Part shown: positions 26,909 to 36,874 of the stretch, in pieces
How the letters are laid out: each line of letters starts with the position of its first letter
Position numbering within the stretch: the stretch's first letter is position 1
Assembly: GCA_022984795.1 (NCBI GenBank)
Contig: JALIHJ010000017.1
Location: 186,001-250,000 of the forward strand
Length of the DNA: 64,000 bases
Direction of reading: 5' to 3'
DNA from: Fabrea salina
Lineage: Eukaryota > Ciliophora > Heterotrichea > Heterotrichida > Fabreidae
Notes under the pieces: generated by a model
The model's database searches: none
What the model saw: only the letters and a program-made list of their open reading frames with translations
Told to the model about the DNA's origin: nothing
Made by a program: the position numbers and the translations under genes

Positions 26909-27869
26909 AGATGTAAACTTGTTCAAAGGGTTGGTGAATGTGAATAAGTGGGTGGTTGTAAATAGAGTACTCAGAGAACTCACTAAAGTCTTCAAAGCTG
27001 TTACTTGACTTCCTTGCTTCAGTTGCAAAGAACGTTGCAAAGTACTGGCCCACTTCAATAGCCAAAATATCATGAGGGTAGTCCATGCAGTTTTCCCACT
27101 CGTAAGCAGGCTTTTCGGGGTGGAACATTACTGTGTAAAGGGGGTGTTTGATTCCTTCTGTTATGGCCACGTAAGGGTTGCCTTTTTTGTCAAGAGCCAA
27201 CCCTATTACCTTAAATAAGTCTTTGAGTGGTTGGTTGTTTTGGAAGGTCATAGGGTGCACTCCGTAAGCGTGGTTTTGGAAAGTCACGTTGTAGTTACGC
27301 ATGAAGTATATCATTTTGGGGTCAGCGTTTTTGAAGAGCTTAGAGTTAGGTGCGTGGTCAGTGAAGAACACGTTAGAAGCGTAGTTAAGTCCCTGGGATT
27401 CCTTGACAATGTACTGGCCTCCTTTGGACACGTGGACTGCAGCAAAGCCCAAACTGGTCCCCATCAAAGGAAAGTACTTTCCTTGTTCGTTCATTTCAAC
27501 TACTCTGTCGAATATGTGCTCTACCTTAGCTATGTATTCCTTCCAGTCTTCACTGGGATCTTTGAGGAAGGGCAAGCTGAGGGCGTCGCCTGTGAGAACC
27601 ACTCCATTCACTCGTTCAAGTAAAAAGTCGATTTCTTCTGTTGTGTAGTTAAATAGAATAGGAGTCACACGAAGCCCCGCACTCTCCATGTGCTTCACAT
27701 AGGAAGCAGCAATGTAGGACCTAGAAGACTCGTAGCCAGGAATTATGTCAGTGGGCAAAGACAGTATTCCTACCACAGGTCTGTTGTAGACTCCTTTGAG
27801 CACGTCGTCGTAGCGGTTGAAGCTAAGTCCAAGTGCTTGTCCTAGCAATAAAACCAGCCAAACTGACAT
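26901..27869 (-). CDS. Gamma-glutamyl hydrolase-like protein (C26), catalytic Cys replaced by Ser
   Basis: The 322-residue protein starts with a signal peptide (MSVWLVLLLGQALGLS) and follows gamma-glutamyl hydrolase throughout: RPVVGILSLP, SYVKHMESAGLRVTPI, the nucleophile-elbow region and MFHPEKPAYEW near the C-terminus. GGH is a lysosomal or secreted enzyme that removes glutamates from folate polyglutamates. In GGH the elbow is GTCLGF with Cys as nucleophile; here it is GTSLGF, with Ser139 (codon AGT). The His and Glu of HPEK are kept. The usual PGG of the earlier INGVLFPGG loop is TGD. So the protein is probably inactive or catalyses something different. It ends in TAG, overlapping the DUF229 gene by 8 bp. 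It starts 5 bp beyond the 3' end of the methyltransferase gene. Confidence 0.9.
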   Translation of the reverse strand: MSVWLVLLLGQALGLSFNRYDDVLKGVYNRPVVGILSLPTDIIPGYESSRSYIAASYVKHMESAGLRVTPILFNYTTEEIDFLLERVNGVVLTGDALSLPFLKDPSEDWKEYIAKVEHIFDRVVEMNEQGKYFPLMGTSLGFAAVHVSKGGQYIVKESQGLNYASNVFFTDHAPNSKLFKNADPKMIYFMRNYNVTFQNHAYGVHPMTFQNNQPLKDLFKVIGLALDKKGNPYVAITEGIKHPLYTVMFHPEKPAYEWENCMDYPHDILAIEVGQYFATFFATEARKSSNSFEDFSEFSEYSIYNHPLIHIHQPFEQVYIFN

Positions 27870-27874
27870 TTTTA

Positions 27875-30800
27875 TTACTTACTAGCAATGATGTTTTGCT
27901 TGATGTACTCCCAAATGCAAATAGAGCCGCTCACATGGACGTTTAAAGACCTAATCATTCCGAACTGGGGAATCTCTACGCAGAAGTCCAGGACTTGAAG
28001 TACTTCTGAAGGGATGCCTTCTTTTTCTTTGCCAAGAACCAAAACAGCTTTAGGGGGGAACTCAAACTTGTCAATGCTTATACTGTGGGCAGTCTGTTCT
28101 AGTCCTACAAGGGTATAGCCACTTTGCCTTTGCAGTTTAAGAAAAGCCTCTAAGTTCTGCTGAGTTACTTCCATAATAGGGATCCACTTTTCCGCTGTGA
28201 CACTCATTCCTTTGTACTCTGTGTCGTTGAGTATGTTTTTGCTGGGCACTGTAATCATTTGCAGATTAAACACTTCGGAAGTCCTTGTAAGTCCAGCTAT
28301 GTTAGGCAGCTTATCAACTAAGGATGCAACTAAAATCAGTTCATGACGCTTTTGGATTCCTTTTGTAGTTCTGAACTCAAGTATAGCTTGAGTTTCGTGC
28401 ATCTTGCGTTGGTAGTTGAGGGAGGAGTTCTGGGGAAGGTCTTTGACTTCTGTGAGCCAGTAGTTGTTTAAGTCAACTTCGTCTAGGTCTCTTTCGTCCC
28501 GGAGGTACTTAGTGACTTCTTCTACTCTGTGTATAAGTGAAGTGTGCACTATTTCATCAAACTTGTTGAACGACCCTGACAGAACAAATTCAAGACTGCA
28601 TTCCTTCAAAGACTCAAAAGAGTTTAGTTCTTGTTCAAGTTTGTTGCGCATTCTGATGCAGTCTTTGTTTTCAAACAGAAAACTGCAGATAGAAGAAGAC
28701 TCTTTGAGCAAGGGGTACTTTTCGAACACCTTAAACAGAACGAAGTGGGCTATTCTTCTGATGTGGGCAGTGTTGCTGAGTGCAAAAGGCAAAATAGCTT
28801 CAAAGCACTTTTCTGGGGGGTAGTCAGAAAACACTACTTGGGCTCCAATTATAAGAATCACTGAAGCTGCGACTTGAGGCTTTAAGTCGTAGTTTTTCAA
28901 GATGTTTAAAAAGTCCTTTTCTACTAGGTAAGTGTACCTAAGACACAGCTGAATTGCTATACGTTCTAAGTACTGCCGGATCACATTTACGTGGGATATC
29001 AGAAGGATCTCTGTTACAAAAGGAATCAATTCGTTAGCAAGCTCTTCGGTAAACTTAGGAGTTAAGCTGCAGAGTAACTGGCAGAGTCTAACTTTGGTTT
29101 TGTACAAGTCACTGTTGGGAAGTTCTCCTTTGCGTTTGCAAGCTTTAACAAGCAAACTGAAGCTTTTCAAAGCTAAGTGACTAGTGATTTCAGGGGTAGC
29201 CACTGCATTTAGGAACTTCAAAACTAGCACTCTTACGTACTGACCTCTTTCTGCTATGTTGTCTCCTTTAATGTGAGGTTTGGGCAAGTTAAGCACTGCA
29301 AAACTGCAAGGAAGCAAGTACTCTGAGTCTTCTCCTCTAAACTCTTCAAACAAAGCTAACTCCACAAAGTAGTCTTTGTAAGGAATTAGGGTTTCCAAAT
29401 CTTCAAACCAAACCTTAACACACTGGTGGACTAAACACCTAACTAAAGCCCACTTTTCCTTGCCTTTATTCAAAACCTTTTCAAAAAGACTAGGCAAGTA
29501 GGTTGAGTTGAGGTGTGACTTCATACTAAAGCTGTTGAATGCCAGAGGCAAAAACAACTTAACATAGTTAATGGGGAAGTTGGACTTAAAGTGCAGGTCC
29601 CAAATAGTTTCACAAACTTCTTCAAAGGTTTGACTTGAATGAGACAAAATGTAGGGAGTTAACCTTTTGAGAGTTTTAAATACTGTTGGAACCATTACTT
29701 CTGAGGAGCAGTCCAGCATGCTTTTGGCAGACTCTATGAGAAAAACACTTGGTTGGATTACTTTGCAGCAACAGCACACTATTTCCCACTTTTCTATTGC
29801 AACTTTGTATTGAATTGAGTGTTCTAAACTAGAGTAGTCGTGCTTTAGCAGCAAGTTGACCCAATAAGTAGCTTCGTCAAGCACAGGGGCCTTTAGTTCC
29901 TTTATTTTGGTGACTTGCTTTAAAAGAGTTTTACTCAACTTCAAGTTACCTACTACTTGCCACTCCTTCATATTAGGAATTAAGTTTCTTAGCTTTTGTA
30001 ACTGAGTCAACAACTCCCTTCCGAAAATAAGGGGGAACCTTTTCAAAGAAGCACTTATGGCTCTAGTCAAGTACTCAAGGTCCTCAATGCTTTCTAAGTA
30101 AGTAAAAGAAGTTGCAAGTAAGGTAGGAACTATACTTAGTACTTCCACTTGAATGTAGTCTTCAACTTGTTTGGAGTCTCCTGAAAGAACAGACAGGACC
30201 TGGGTGTAGATCTCCAGCCAGTTCCTCATGTGTGCTTTAGAAACATAGGGGTTGGTGTAGAGGGTCTTAAGTTGAGAAAAAACAGAACTAAGCACTTCAC
30301 TTAGTTTTTCTTTGTCGTTTTTGATAGAGCAGTCTATGAAGATAGCTAGTTCTCTAGGAGTGTAGTCTGGAGACTTAAGTAAGTGGAATGTTTCTTCTGG
30401 GTCAAAAGCAAGTTGCTTGGGTTTTTCTGGTAGTTGAGATGCAAGTTTTATTTGCAAGTTTGAAAGCCCTAAGTCAGCTTGGAGGCTGTTTTGGAAGACT
30501 TCAAAGGCTTTTTTCTTCTGGAAAGGAGGAAGTGCCTTTACTTGGTTGCTATTCATAAAAATAAAGGACTCTAACACTGCTTCGTTAGTTATCTGTAAGT
30601 TTGCTATAGCTTCTAAAAAGTACCTAAAAGCAACCTGGTAAGTAATGTGTTCTTTAACAGCTAAAATAAAGCAAGTGCCTAAACTCTCTTTTGTTTGGGA
30701 GTCCATCTCACTAAAGAACTGAGTGTAGAACTTAGAAACTGAACTTCCAAAACTTGACTTGCCCACCAAACCTCTGGCGTCTCCATATAAAGAAGAGTCT

Positions 30801-31804
30801 CCTAAGTACTTCACAAACTCCTTCACACAAAACTCAGAGTGCTTGGGGCTTTGCATAAAGTGCTTAGCAATGTACTTTTTCACAGAGGAGTTTTCATGCA
30901 TAGACGCCCTTGCATAAAGGACCCTGAGCCACTCTAAGTTAAGTTCTAGACACTCAATTCTAGGCCAAACGCCCTCTACTAAGTGTCTTCCGTAGTTGTC
31001 CAGGCACTCGTAAAGGTCCCAAAAAATACTCCAGTTCTCTGAGTAAGTTCCAGACTTAACTTGCAAAAACTTAAGTATAGAAGCAGCCTGTTTGCGCACA
31101 TAAGAGTCGCTGTGGAGCAAGTCTTCTTTTAGAGTAGGTTCGAGCTGGTTCAAGCTAAGGTAGTTTGCATAGGGGTAAAGCTCAGCACTAGCTCCTTTCT
31201 GGTCAAGGACTTGGGAAATCACAGACTCAACCAAGGGTTCTTTAGGTGCACTTTCAATGTTTTCAAGCAAAGCAGCAATAGTTCTGTGGATGGGCAAGTT
31301 CAACTGGTGCACACTAAGCTCTTTAGAGTCTATTTCTGCATGGACTCCTGTGTTGTAGTACTTGTTTTCTCTAAAGCTTTTGCAAACACCAACTAGAGTG
31401 GTAACTAACTTAACTAGGACTTCTTCGTCTAGGTTTTGGGACTCTTTTTCAATAACATTTAGTATAGTTTTTCTGTAGTCTTCCTGCATGCCACCTATTT
31501 GTTCGGTGTACTCAGCTATGAACTCGTTGTGGAAGTTCCTCAAACAAATCCCTAGCAAAAAAGAGTTGTAGTCTTCTCTTTGAACAGAATGGTTAAGTTC
31601 CTCGTAAGTAAGCACTCCCATTTCTTCAAGCATCAAAGCTCCTACTATCGTTTCTTTAAGTCCTCTTTCCATAAGTGCCCTTGCGTCTTCTTCTTCTATT
31701 TTTAAAGCAAAACACGACAAACTCAGCCCTTGCAGCAACTCTTCTTCTTCAAGTTTCGGAAGTTGTGGCAGTGAACTAAGGAAATCACTCACGAATTCAC
31801 CCAT
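27875..31804 (-). CDS. TARBP1/Trm3-type tRNA 2'-O-ribose methyltransferase (SPOUT)
   Basis: The 1309-residue protein is mostly alpha-helical HEAT-like repeats (1-1130) ending in a SpoU-family methyltransferase domain (about 1150-1309). SPOUT motif 1 is NIAGLTRTSEVF (near 1165), motif 2 is VLGKEKEGIP (near 1256) and motif 3 is GMIRSLNVHVSGSI (near 1283), forming the trefoil-knot SAM site. This layout is that of yeast Trm3 and human TARBP1, which methylate the ribose of G18 in tRNA D-loops. All motifs look intact. Length is between that of Trm3 (about 1440) and shorter protist forms. No intron is needed. The start codon follows TTATAA. Confidence 0.92.
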   Translation of the reverse strand: MGEFVSDFLSSLPQLPKLEEEELLQGLSLSCFALKIEEEDARALMERGLKETIVGALMLEEMGVLTYEELNHSVQREDYNSFLLGICLRNFHNEFIAEYTEQIGGMQEDYRKTILNVIEKESQNLDEEVLVKLVTTLVGVCKSFRENKYYNTGVHAEIDSKELSVHQLNLPIHRTIAALLENIESAPKEPLVESVISQVLDQKGASAELYPYANYLSLNQLEPTLKEDLLHSDSYVRKQAASILKFLQVKSGTYSENWSIFWDLYECLDNYGRHLVEGVWPRIECLELNLEWLRVLYARASMHENSSVKKYIAKHFMQSPKHSEFCVKEFVKYLGDSSLYGDARGLVGKSSFGSSVSKFYTQFFSEMDSQTKESLGTCFILAVKEHITYQVAFRYFLEAIANLQITNEAVLESFIFMNSNQVKALPPFQKKKAFEVFQNSLQADLGLSNLQIKLASQLPEKPKQLAFDPEETFHLLKSPDYTPRELAIFIDCSIKNDKEKLSEVLSSVFSQLKTLYTNPYVSKAHMRNWLEIYTQVLSVLSGDSKQVEDYIQVEVLSIVPTLLATSFTYLESIEDLEYLTRAISASLKRFPLIFGRELLTQLQKLRNLIPNMKEWQVVGNLKLSKTLLKQVTKIKELKAPVLDEATYWVNLLLKHDYSSLEHSIQYKVAIEKWEIVCCCCKVIQPSVFLIESAKSMLDCSSEVMVPTVFKTLKRLTPYILSHSSQTFEEVCETIWDLHFKSNFPINYVKLFLPLAFNSFSMKSHLNSTYLPSLFEKVLNKGKEKWALVRCLVHQCVKVWFEDLETLIPYKDYFVELALFEEFRGEDSEYLLPCSFAVLNLPKPHIKGDNIAERGQYVRVLVLKFLNAVATPEITSHLALKSFSLLVKACKRKGELPNSDLYKTKVRLCQLLCSLTPKFTEELANELIPFVTEILLISHVNVIRQYLERIAIQLCLRYTYLVEKDFLNILKNYDLKPQVAASVILIIGAQVVFSDYPPEKCFEAILPFALSNTAHIRRIAHFVLFKVFEKYPLLKESSSICSFLFENKDCIRMRNKLEQELNSFESLKECSLEFVLSGSFNKFDEIVHTSLIHRVEEVTKYLRDERDLDEVDLNNYWLTEVKDLPQNSSLNYQRKMHETQAILEFRTTKGIQKRHELILVASLVDKLPNIAGLTRTSEVFNLQMITVPSKNILNDTEYKGMSVTAEKWIPIMEVTQQNLEAFLKLQRQSGYTLVGLEQTAHSISIDKFEFPPKAVLVLGKEKEGIPSEVLQVLDFCVEIPQFGMIRSLNVHVSGSICIWEYIKQNIIASK

Positions 31805-31867
31805 TTATAATTCACTCCTCAAAGCAACTTGACTATACCTTGGAAGCTAGGCTTAACTAATAAAAAT
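31805..31867. promoter_or_regulatory. 63-bp divergent intergenic region
   Basis: This spacer lies between the methyltransferase gene (minus) and the RPN1 gene (plus). TTATAA abuts the minus-strand start, and CTAATAAAAAT abuts the plus-strand ATG. No other signal is recognised. Confidence 0.35.
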
Positions 31868-34414
31868 ATGACTGAGCAAAAGGAAAACATTGCAGAGCTC
31901 TCAGAAGAAGATCAGCAGTTAAAAGAAAAGCTGGACCTTATGGTGGAGAGGCTCCAAGAAGGCCAAACAGCTGAGAACTCCTTAAAACTTCTGGAAGACG
32001 AAGTCCGCGGCGCCACAACTTCAATGACTTCAATTCCTAAGCCCCTGAAATTCCTCAAGCCACACTACCCCACACTCAAAACTCTGTACTCAAACATGCA
32101 ACCTTCTCCTTTGAAGGTGCGACTTGCCAACTTCTTGTCGGTCTTAGCGCTTTCAATGGCAACAGAAGAGCGGGAGTGCTTGAATTTCCTTCTCGAGGGC
32201 GACCGTAAACTTGCCACTGAGTGGGGACATGAGTACGTCAGGAACTTGTGCGGAGAGATCAGGGACGAGTTCTTGGCGCGCATGGAAAAAGAAGCCGACC
32301 GGTCTGAGCTGATAGAATTAGTGGACATTGTAGTGCCTTTCCTCATAAAGCACCACTCAGAAACTGAAGCTGTGGACTTGCTGGGGGAAGTGGACAACTT
32401 AGAAAAAATCATTGGCTTCGTAGAAGTGGACAACTACAAAAGGATTTGTCAGTACGTGTCTAGTACTGCTTTGTATGCTGCAGATACTGACGAAATGGTC
32501 AAAACGCTCAAAGTCTGCATGCAGTGCTACATCAGGGCAGAGAAGTACCCAGAAGCTTTAAGGATTGCTTTGAAAATCAACAGGCCTGAAGTCATAGATG
32601 AAGCTATGAAGGCCTGCAAGGACCCCGTTACTCTTAAGCAAATGTGCTATTTGCTCGCTAGACAAAGAGTCAACTACGAAACTGAAGACGAGAACCTCAG
32701 CAAAATAATCTCTAACGAGTTTTTAACTGAAGCTTTTGTAAAGCTTGCTGCAGAACTAGACACCTTAGAACCTAAAACTCCTGAAGACATTTACAAGTCC
32801 CACCTCGAAGAACGCGGCAGACGACCCCAAACTTCCCAAATAGACTCCTCAAAGCAGAACTTAGCTTCTACTATTGTGAATGCTTTTGTAAATGTAGGAT
32901 ACTGCAACGACGCCCTTATGTTTAACGAAGACAAAAAGTGGATATTCCACCACAAAGACTGGGGTCAGTTGACAGCAGCAGCGTCTTTAGGAATGCTTTT
33001 GCTTTGGAACGTTGACGAAGGAATATCCAAAATCGACAAATACCAGTACTCACGAGAAGACTTTATACGTGGAGGAGCTTTTATGGGTTTTGGAATAGTC
33101 AACTCAGGAATTCGCAACGAAATGGACCCTGCAATGGCAATTTTGACAGAAGCACTGGACAACGCTAACGAAAAAGTACTGGTTGGAACTATTGCTGGGT
33201 TCTCCATGGCCTATGCTGGTTCAGCCCGGGAGGACGTTTTGGAAGTTTTGAGTCCTTTTGTAATTGACACTAGTGTTTCTCTTGAGAGCTCTGCACTTGC
33301 AGCCCTTGCTCTTGGACTGGTGTTTGTAGGCACTTGCAACGATGATGTTGTACAAGCTATTTTGCAAACTCTAACTGAAAGAAGCGAAACTGAGTTAGGA
33401 AGTTGTTACGCCAGGTTCTTCGCACTAGGAATAGGGCTTGTGTTTTTAGGCCAACAAGACTTAGTGCAAACTACTTTGAGCATCATAGAAGACTTAGTAG
33501 GGGAGCCTATTAAGAAGTACGCCAAAGTCACTATTGAAAGTTGCGCTTACGCAGGTTCTGGCAACGTTTTGAAAGTCCAAGAAATGCTTCATGAGTGCGC
33601 TGAACACTTAGAAGAAAAAGACTGGCAGCACCAAATGGTAGCAGTGCTGGGAGTGTCCTTAATAGCTATGGGAGAAAACATTGGTTCCGAAATGGTACTG
33701 AGGATGTTTGAGCACCTTCTGCAATACGGAGAACAAAACATTAAACGAGCAGTGCCTCTAGCTATTGCTTTGATGAACGTCAGTAACCCCCAGGTGAACG
33801 TAATTGACATTTTGTCCAAACTCTCCCATGACGTAGACTCCCAAACTGCCCACAACGCTATATTTGCACTTGGCATGGTTGGAGCAGGAACCAACAACTC
33901 GCGACTAGCAGGCACCCTGAGACAACTAGCAGGATTCTACTCCATGGAAGACAAGCAACTCTTTATGGTGCGCATAGCACAGGGACTTCTCCACCTTGGC
34001 AAAGGGCTGATGACTCTTGACCCTTACCAGTCAGAAAGGTTCTTGTTGTCCCCAGTAGCTCTAGGAGGCATCATGACTGTGCTCCATACTATGCTTGATT
34101 CAGACAACCTTATCCACGAACACTCGCACTACTTACTGCTTTACTTAGCTTTAGCAACCTACCCCAGGATGTTGGTGACTGTGGACGAGAACTTAGAAGG
34201 AGTGGCAGCTCAAGTAAGAGTGGGAACTGCAGTTGACGTAGTGGGGCAGGCTGGACAGCCTCGTAGTATCACTGGGTTCCAGACACACACTACTCCTGTG
34301 CTTTTGAGTTACGGAGAAAGGGCTGAGCTAGCTACTGAAGAGTACATACCTTGCATGGAAATCCTAGACAACTTTATCATTCTTAGGAAGAACCCCAACT
34401 ACGAGCCTGAATAA
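31868..34414 (+). CDS. RPN1: 26S proteasome regulatory subunit RPN1 (PSMD2)
   Basis: The 848-residue protein matches the largest base subunit of the 19S cap, which binds ubiquitin, UBL shuttle factors and the deubiquitinase Ubp6. The N-terminal part contains FLKPHYPTLKTLY and LANFLSVLAL. Proteasome/cyclosome repeats occupy about 400-750, seen as alternating GMLLLWNVDEG, GAFMGFGIVNSGI, GTIAGFSMAYAGS, ALALGLVFVGT and NAIFALGMVGAG. The C-terminal ITGFQTHTTPVLLSYGERAELA block is diagnostic. I chose the ATG at 31868 because it follows TAATAAAAAT; the frame is open slightly further upstream but without an ATG. Slightly shorter than human PSMD2 (about 908). Confidence 0.96.
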   Translation: MTEQKENIAELSEEDQQLKEKLDLMVERLQEGQTAENSLKLLEDEVRGATTSMTSIPKPLKFLKPHYPTLKTLYSNMQPSPLKVRLANFLSVLALSMATEERECLNFLLEGDRKLATEWGHEYVRNLCGEIRDEFLARMEKEADRSELIELVDIVVPFLIKHHSETEAVDLLGEVDNLEKIIGFVEVDNYKRICQYVSSTALYAADTDEMVKTLKVCMQCYIRAEKYPEALRIALKINRPEVIDEAMKACKDPVTLKQMCYLLARQRVNYETEDENLSKIISNEFLTEAFVKLAAELDTLEPKTPEDIYKSHLEERGRRPQTSQIDSSKQNLASTIVNAFVNVGYCNDALMFNEDKKWIFHHKDWGQLTAAASLGMLLLWNVDEGISKIDKYQYSREDFIRGGAFMGFGIVNSGIRNEMDPAMAILTEALDNANEKVLVGTIAGFSMAYAGSAREDVLEVLSPFVIDTSVSLESSALAALALGLVFVGTCNDDVVQAILQTLTERSETELGSCYARFFALGIGLVFLGQQDLVQTTLSIIEDLVGEPIKKYAKVTIESCAYAGSGNVLKVQEMLHECAEHLEEKDWQHQMVAVLGVSLIAMGENIGSEMVLRMFEHLLQYGEQNIKRAVPLAIALMNVSNPQVNVIDILSKLSHDVDSQTAHNAIFALGMVGAGTNNSRLAGTLRQLAGFYSMEDKQLFMVRIAQGLLHLGKGLMTLDPYQSERFLLSPVALGGIMTVLHTMLDSDNLIHEHSHYLLLYLALATYPRMLVTVDENLEGVAAQVRVGTAVDVVGQAGQPRSITGFQTHTTPVLLSYGERAELATEEYIPCMEILDNFIILRKNPNYEPE

Positions 34415-34471
34415 CCTAAGTCTCTTTACAATGGTTTTCTTACCCGTGTTTTCTAATTTAAGAAAGAATAA

Positions 34472-36811
34472 ATGGAAGGTTTCAAGTCAAATACTTTATC
34501 ATCAAAATATAAGTCGCGCGAGGACTCAACTAACTCAAGCCAAACTTCACTTAAAGTCAAAACTTCTTCTGAGTATCCTGGATTGCTTTCAACTCGAAAA
34601 AAAGGTTTATTTGATAAGTTTTCGACTGACCCGTTGTACAAGTTCCCCGTAGTGGACAAAATATTCAAACCGCAAGAGTCTACACGGCTTAACATTTCTA
34701 GCTTTACAAGGGCAGACTCTGTGTGCTTAAAAGATTCACTAGCTTACTTCCATGAACAAAGTCCTTTCAGACGCGGAAACACACAAGATGCTGTGAACTT
34801 TGTAGAGTCTTCTTCACATGATCCTCCCCACAACTCTTTTGCCCAACACTCCTACACAAGTTTTATGATTTCAAGGAATTCCGCCGAAAAAACTCCTTTT
34901 AACTTAGCTGAAGAAATGGCAAAGGAAAGCCTAGAGTCTGCAAAGTCTAGTTCCTCTGAAAGCTTTCATGAAGGGTGCACTCCTGAAAAAGCTGACATTT
35001 CAGTTAACACAAAAGAAGCAATACTTAACCTCCACAGAAAGTTTCAGTCCAAAAGGGAGGATGAAAGACACCTGCATTCAATCACTCCTGCATCTTCTCT
35101 TGAGTCAGGAATTTTTTCCGAACGTCCCAGTGAAGTGTCCTTGCCACCCAACAAAGCAGACTCACACATTTCTATTTCGTCACTTCACTCGGACGAAGTA
35201 ATTTTTAACCCCGGAAACGAGGAAGTCTCCCTAATTGACTGGGAAGAAAAGAAGAAACCCACTGAGTACAGCGGAACCATTTTAGAAGAAGAAGAAATAG
35301 GGAGTAGTGAAGAGGGGATCTTAAACACCTCGCAGAACCTCACTTACGAAAAACAAGACGCAAACGTAGAACTTTTGCCTGAAGACGAAGAAGAAGACAG
35401 CGAGTACATGTACCAAAGTTTAGAAGCTTTGAGAAAAGCCAAACTAGCCACCCATGCAGAAGAAGACACAAGTGCTCCTGAAGACGAAGGACCTATACGC
35501 GTTTCTATTTCAAATCGTTTGTTTTTAAATGGACAACCAGCTTCCAGAACTAAGTTCAGCAAACTCGACAGCCCTTTTAAGCCAGTCAAGAACTCCGAAA
35601 CTTCTTTTGAAAGCATTAAGTTCGTGGATGTTCCTGACCCCAACTCACCTCTTGTAAAAAAAGTAGTTATTTTCGAAGAAAACGCCCAACCCCACTTAGT
35701 TGAAAGCCGCAAAAACAAAGTACAGGTGAAACCTGTGCACATTGTACATTCAATACCAACTTCAGGTTTTACTTCTGCACCTAGCTTGGAGTTTTGGAGT
35801 GAAGACTTTAAAAGCAGAGCAACTATCAACACTAACCCCAAGCAAGCACTTGCATGCTTGCTGAGTGAAAAGATACTGAAAGACCTGCAAAGCTTAAGTG
35901 TAAGACTAATTTCTTGTGGCTTTGAGCACTGCGCTGCTGTCACACAGAACGGAAAAGTGCTTACTTGGGGCTATGGAGCTTCAGGTTGTTTAGGACACGG
36001 GGACACAAACACTTACTCTTTTCCTACAGAAGTTAGTTCGATTTCTAACGTGGCTTACTTAGAGTGCGGGGGGTACCATAACGCAGCAGTCACTGAAGAA
36101 GGAGAGTTGTTTGTTTGGGGAAGAGGAGACGTTCACCAGCTAGGCATTAAACTGAGCAAACTTTCCAGAGACGAAGTAGGCCACGTTGCGTTGAAGCCTT
36201 TAAGAGTTGACTACTTCCACAAGAAAAGAATAAGGCTGAGCAGTGTTGCTTGTGGAGAAGCCCATACATTAGCTTTAAGTTCAGAAGGCACTGTTTACTG
36301 CTTTGGCTGGGCAGAAGACGGACAACTCGGGTTACGGCCTGAAGACCTCAAACAAAACATGATGACCTTTGAAATAAAACCACTGCCTCTGCACCAAAAG
36401 GTAGTTAAAGTTTCAGCAGGCTCGCTTTTTTCATGCTGCTTAACAAGTGCAGGCCAAGTTTACGTGTGGGGCAACGGAGAACAGGGACAACTAGGTTTAG
36501 GAAGCCGAGTCAAGTTAATGGAATGCCCTACTTTAGTGACCTCACTTAAGCACGAAGTAGTGCTTGATATTGTGTGTGGAGAAACCCATGTTTTATGTGT
36601 AACTGAATCAGGAAGGGTTTTTGCCTGGGGTCAAGGAGTAGTAGGGCGCTTTGAGGACGTGAGGAACTTCCCTAAAGGTTCTGACATAGTTTGTTTTGTG
36701 CCTAGAGAACTTTGTTTCGTTGACATCATGCACAGGTTTATTGTTCCTAAGTACGAAGAAGCTAATTTTGAGAGTGAACTTGAAAAAAGACTGCAGGAGC
36801 TGCTCAGGTAA
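34472..36811 (+). CDS. RCC1-repeat protein with long disordered N-terminus
   Basis: The 779-residue product has a Ser/Glu-rich, probably disordered region (1-470). A beta-propeller of RCC1 repeats follows (about 480-740). Five repeats are readable, each with a hydrophobic stretch and a W/FG block: LTWGYGASGCLGHGD, LFVWGRGDVHQLG, VYCFGWAEDGQLGL, VYVWGNGEQGQLGLG and VFAWGQGVVG. Six or seven blades are usual, so one or two may be divergent. RCC1 folds serve as guanine-nucleotide exchange factors or protein scaffolds; the partner cannot be inferred. The ATG follows AATAA. A 57-bp A/T-rich spacer precedes it, with no other signal. Confidence 0.88.
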   Translation: MEGFKSNTLSSKYKSREDSTNSSQTSLKVKTSSEYPGLLSTRKKGLFDKFSTDPLYKFPVVDKIFKPQESTRLNISSFTRADSVCLKDSLAYFHEQSPFRRGNTQDAVNFVESSSHDPPHNSFAQHSYTSFMISRNSAEKTPFNLAEEMAKESLESAKSSSSESFHEGCTPEKADISVNTKEAILNLHRKFQSKREDERHLHSITPASSLESGIFSERPSEVSLPPNKADSHISISSLHSDEVIFNPGNEEVSLIDWEEKKKPTEYSGTILEEEEIGSSEEGILNTSQNLTYEKQDANVELLPEDEEEDSEYMYQSLEALRKAKLATHAEEDTSAPEDEGPIRVSISNRLFLNGQPASRTKFSKLDSPFKPVKNSETSFESIKFVDVPDPNSPLVKKVVIFEENAQPHLVESRKNKVQVKPVHIVHSIPTSGFTSAPSLEFWSEDFKSRATINTNPKQALACLLSEKILKDLQSLSVRLISCGFEHCAAVTQNGKVLTWGYGASGCLGHGDTNTYSFPTEVSSISNVAYLECGGYHNAAVTEEGELFVWGRGDVHQLGIKLSKLSRDEVGHVALKPLRVDYFHKKRIRLSSVACGEAHTLALSSEGTVYCFGWAEDGQLGLRPEDLKQNMMTFEIKPLPLHQKVVKVSAGSLFSCCLTSAGQVYVWGNGEQGQLGLGSRVKLMECPTLVTSLKHEVVLDIVCGETHVLCVTESGRVFAWGQGVVGRFEDVRNFPKGSDIVCFVPRELCFVDIMHRFIVPKYEEANFESELEKRLQELLR

Positions 36812-36874
36812 CTGTTTTTATAAACTAAAGGGTTCTAGAAGTAAGGACAGATTAAGTTAAGTTCTTTGTAAGTA

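Noticed and set aside
31829-31867. Upstream extension of the RPN1 frame
   Set aside because: It begins at a non-ATG codon, and the ATG at 31868 has the usual A/T-rich context and a normal RPN1 N-terminus.
35344-35943. 199-codon open frame opposite the RCC1-repeat gene
   Set aside because: It lies wholly antisense to Ser/Glu-rich coding sequence, where Ser-rich complements often remain open, and shows no domain.
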